From NCBI GenBank assembly GCA_022712975.1, contig JAFLJO010000121.1, positions 1 through 32,443 on the forward strand: a stretch of 32,443 nucleotides of DNA. Direction: 5' to 3'. Positions within the stretch are counted from its first letter, which is position 1. Every line of letters starts with the position of its first letter. The stretch is from Desulfocapsa sp. (GTDB lineage Bacteria > Desulfobacterota > Desulfobulbia > Desulfobulbales > Desulfocapsaceae). Of the stretch, positions 31,215-32,443 are shown piece by piece. The notes below the pieces were generated by a model. The model saw nothing but the letters and a program-made list of their open reading frames with translations. It was not told the origin of the DNA and searched no databases. Position numbers and translations under genes: made by a program.

Positions 31215-31811
31215 ATGAGTGGAATGAAGCGAACATTTGGAAAATGTGCACTTGTTGCACTGATCCTGTCTGTCCTGGCAGTAGTCGGGCATGAAGAAGC
31301 ATATGCGGCTGGTGGTGACAGTCTGTCACCTGAAAAACTGAAGGATCTTGCTTTCAGGGTGATGAACTTTCTGGTTCTGCTGATCATCCTTGTGAAATTT
31401 GGTGCAAAACCAATAGCAAATATGTTTGGTGCACGTCGTAAACAAATTATAGAAGAGCTTGAAGAGCTTGAAGCAAAGAAAGTTGATGCTGAAAAGGCCT
31501 ATAAAGAATTTTCCGAAAAACTGGAATCTGTTGAAAAAAACGTTGATAGTATCGTAGAAAATGCAGTTGCTCAGGCCGAAATTGAAAAGGTCAGAATCAT
31601 TGAGGCTGCTGAGAAATCTGCTGATGATATCAAGCAGGCCGCTGAAATGGCAATTGCTAATGAAATGACTGCTGCAAAGCGTTCTTTAAAGGTTGAAGTT
31701 ACTGAACAGGCAGCAGTTATGGCAGAAGAGTTAATCATTAAGAACCTGACATCTGATGATCAGGTCAAGATTATCGAAGAGTACTTAGACAAAGTAGGAG
31801 CCGTCCAGTGA
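31215..31811 (+). CDS. atpF: ATP synthase F0 subunit b
   Basis: 198 residues from ATG 31215, chosen because AAGGAG sits 8 bases ahead. The N-terminus looks like a signal or anchor helix (CALVALILSVLAVVGHEEAYA), and a second hydrophobic helix (VMNFLVLLIILVKFGAKPIANMF) is the membrane anchor. The rest is coiled coil (EELEELEAKKVDAEKAY...). The double-helix N-terminus is typical of AtpF in Desulfobacterota. Its stop overlaps the atpH start (GTGA). Confidence 0.92.
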   Translation: MSGMKRTFGKCALVALILSVLAVVGHEEAYAAGGDSLSPEKLKDLAFRVMNFLVLLIILVKFGAKPIANMFGARRKQIIEELEELEAKKVDAEKAYKEFSEKLESVEKNVDSIVENAVAQAEIEKVRIIEAAEKSADDIKQAAEMAIANEMTAAKRSLKVEVTEQAAVMAEELIIKNLTSDDQVKIIEEYLDKVGAVQ

Positions 31812-32353
31812 AACAGATAATCTTAGCAAGACGCTATGCCAAGGCTCTTTTTGCTGTTGGCAAAGACGATGGAAAATTTGAAGAGTATAATGATGCTCTC
31901 CAGGGTTTGAATGAAGTGTATGCCTTAGACGCAAGTCTTGCGGACTCTTTGACAAATCCACTCTACCCAATGGATGTACGTGAAAAGGTAATGGAAGGTA
32001 TTGTTGCCTCCATGGGTGTCGATAAAGTTATGAGCAATTTTTTCAACCTGCTGGTGGAGAAAAAACGTGCTGATGTTCTTCCTGATATTGCAGAAGAATA
32101 TCAGATTATGGTTGATGAAGCAAAAAATATAAGCCATGGTACAGTAGTCTCAGCAGTAGAATTGAGTAAAGAATTGCAGGCCAAAGTACAGGCAACATTA
32201 GAAAAGCTTACTGGCAAGACAGTGGAACTGACTACCAGTGTAGATCCAACAATTATTGGCGGTGTTATTGCCAAGGTTGGTGACCTTGAATTAGACGGAA
32301 GTATCAGAACACAACTTGCGAGTTTAAAAGATTCCATTAAGGGGAGAGAGTAG
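31808..32353 (+). CDS. atpH: ATP synthase F1 subunit delta
   Basis: 181 residues. Typical AtpH (OSCP) features: the N-terminus RRYAKALFAVGKDDGKFEEY, and the C-terminal strand-helix region VELTTSVDPTIIGGVIAKVGDLELDGSIRTQLASLK, which is the family signature. Delta links the peripheral stalk to the F1 head. GTG start overlapping the atpF stop by 4 bp; followed 2 bases after its stop by atpA. Confidence 0.95.
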   Translation: MKQIILARRYAKALFAVGKDDGKFEEYNDALQGLNEVYALDASLADSLTNPLYPMDVREKVMEGIVASMGVDKVMSNFFNLLVEKKRADVLPDIAEEYQIMVDEAKNISHGTVVSAVELSKELQAKVQATLEKLTGKTVELTTSVDPTIIGGVIAKVGDLELDGSIRTQLASLKDSIKGRE

Positions 32354-32355
32354 AA

Positions 32356-32443
32356 ATGCAAATCAAAGCCGAAGAAATCAGTCAGATTATAAAAGATCAG
32401 ATTGGTGAGTACGAAACCAGTATTGACCTGAATGAGACCGGTA
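32356..32443 (+). CDS. atpA: ATP synthase F1 subunit alpha, N-terminal part (runs off the window)
   Basis: Only the first 29 codons are present: MQIKAEEISQIIKDQIGEYE, then TSIDLNETG. This matches the N-terminal helix that binds delta in AtpA. The ATG has GGGGAGAG ahead of it. The order atpF'-atpF-atpH-atpA is normal. Confidence 0.9.
   Translation, partial: MQIKAEEISQIIKDQIGEYETSIDLNETG

Noticed and set aside
30794..31387. Minus-strand open frame of 197 codons across atpF' and atpF
   Set aside because: Complement of two real ATP-synthase genes; composition mirrors the coiled coil.

Overview
The window looks like chromosome of an anaerobic, respiratory Gram-negative bacterium. The core genes (acetyl-CoA synthetase, AlaRS, an ATP-synthase operon beginning with two different b-type subunits, b' then b) and a small SAP-like cysteine-tailed protein fit a Desulfobacterota host, probably of the Desulfobulbales kind (relatives of Desulfocapsa, Desulfobulbus and cable bacteria). 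That assignment rests on remembered family patterns, not on a search. No rRNA, tRNA, CRISPR array or complete insertion sequence was found.

Region by region. (1) 1-3457: the C-terminal end of a PEP-utilising mobile-domain protein, a small cysteine-rich protein with a good sigma70-type promoter, a DUF2892/YgaP-like membrane protein, a membrane-anchored D-Ala-D-Ala carboxypeptidase, and an ArsR-type regulator whose two cysteines match the persulfide sensors YgaV/BigR/SqrR. Copies of an intergenic repeat are scattered here. (2) 3458-5569: acetyl-CoA synthetase (acs), closed by a 42-bp palindromic terminator. (3) 5587-9722, minus strand: an ActP-like sodium:solute symporter, a universal-stress-protein/DUF485 fusion, and a group B monomeric [FeFe] hydrogenase. 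The strong AAGGAGGTGA ribosome sites and a TTG start look Firmicutes-like. (4) 10333-16056, minus strand: a compact hydG-aspA-(unknown)-hydE-hydF operon supplying the H-cluster of the hydrogenase. (5) 16798-18866, plus strand: AT-rich nrfHA, an ammonifying cytochrome c nitrite reductase very like the Campylobacterota type. (6) 19146-22417: an isochorismatase-family hydrolase and alaS. (7) 22478-30480: a type I restriction-modification operon, hsdR-dinD-hsdS-(PrrC-like anticodon nuclease)-hsdM. (8) 30788-32443: atpF'-atpF-atpH-atpA (atpA runs off the end).

How it works together: regions 2-5 form an acetate/hydrogen/nitrite energy-metabolism block that seems to be assembled from several donors (acetate uptake and activation, H2 turnover with its own maturation factors, nitrite reduction to ammonium). 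Region 7 is a layered defence operon: restriction backed by a candidate tRNA-cleaving suicide nuclease. A DinD gene sits between hsdR and hsdS, flanked by a 174-bp direct duplication of the 3' end of hsdR (about 94% identity over most of its length). The two most noteworthy items are that dinD insertion/duplication and the PrrC-like protein with an intact HEPN-type active-site pattern. The unknown 189-residue protein inside the hydEFG operon is the best candidate for an undescribed player.
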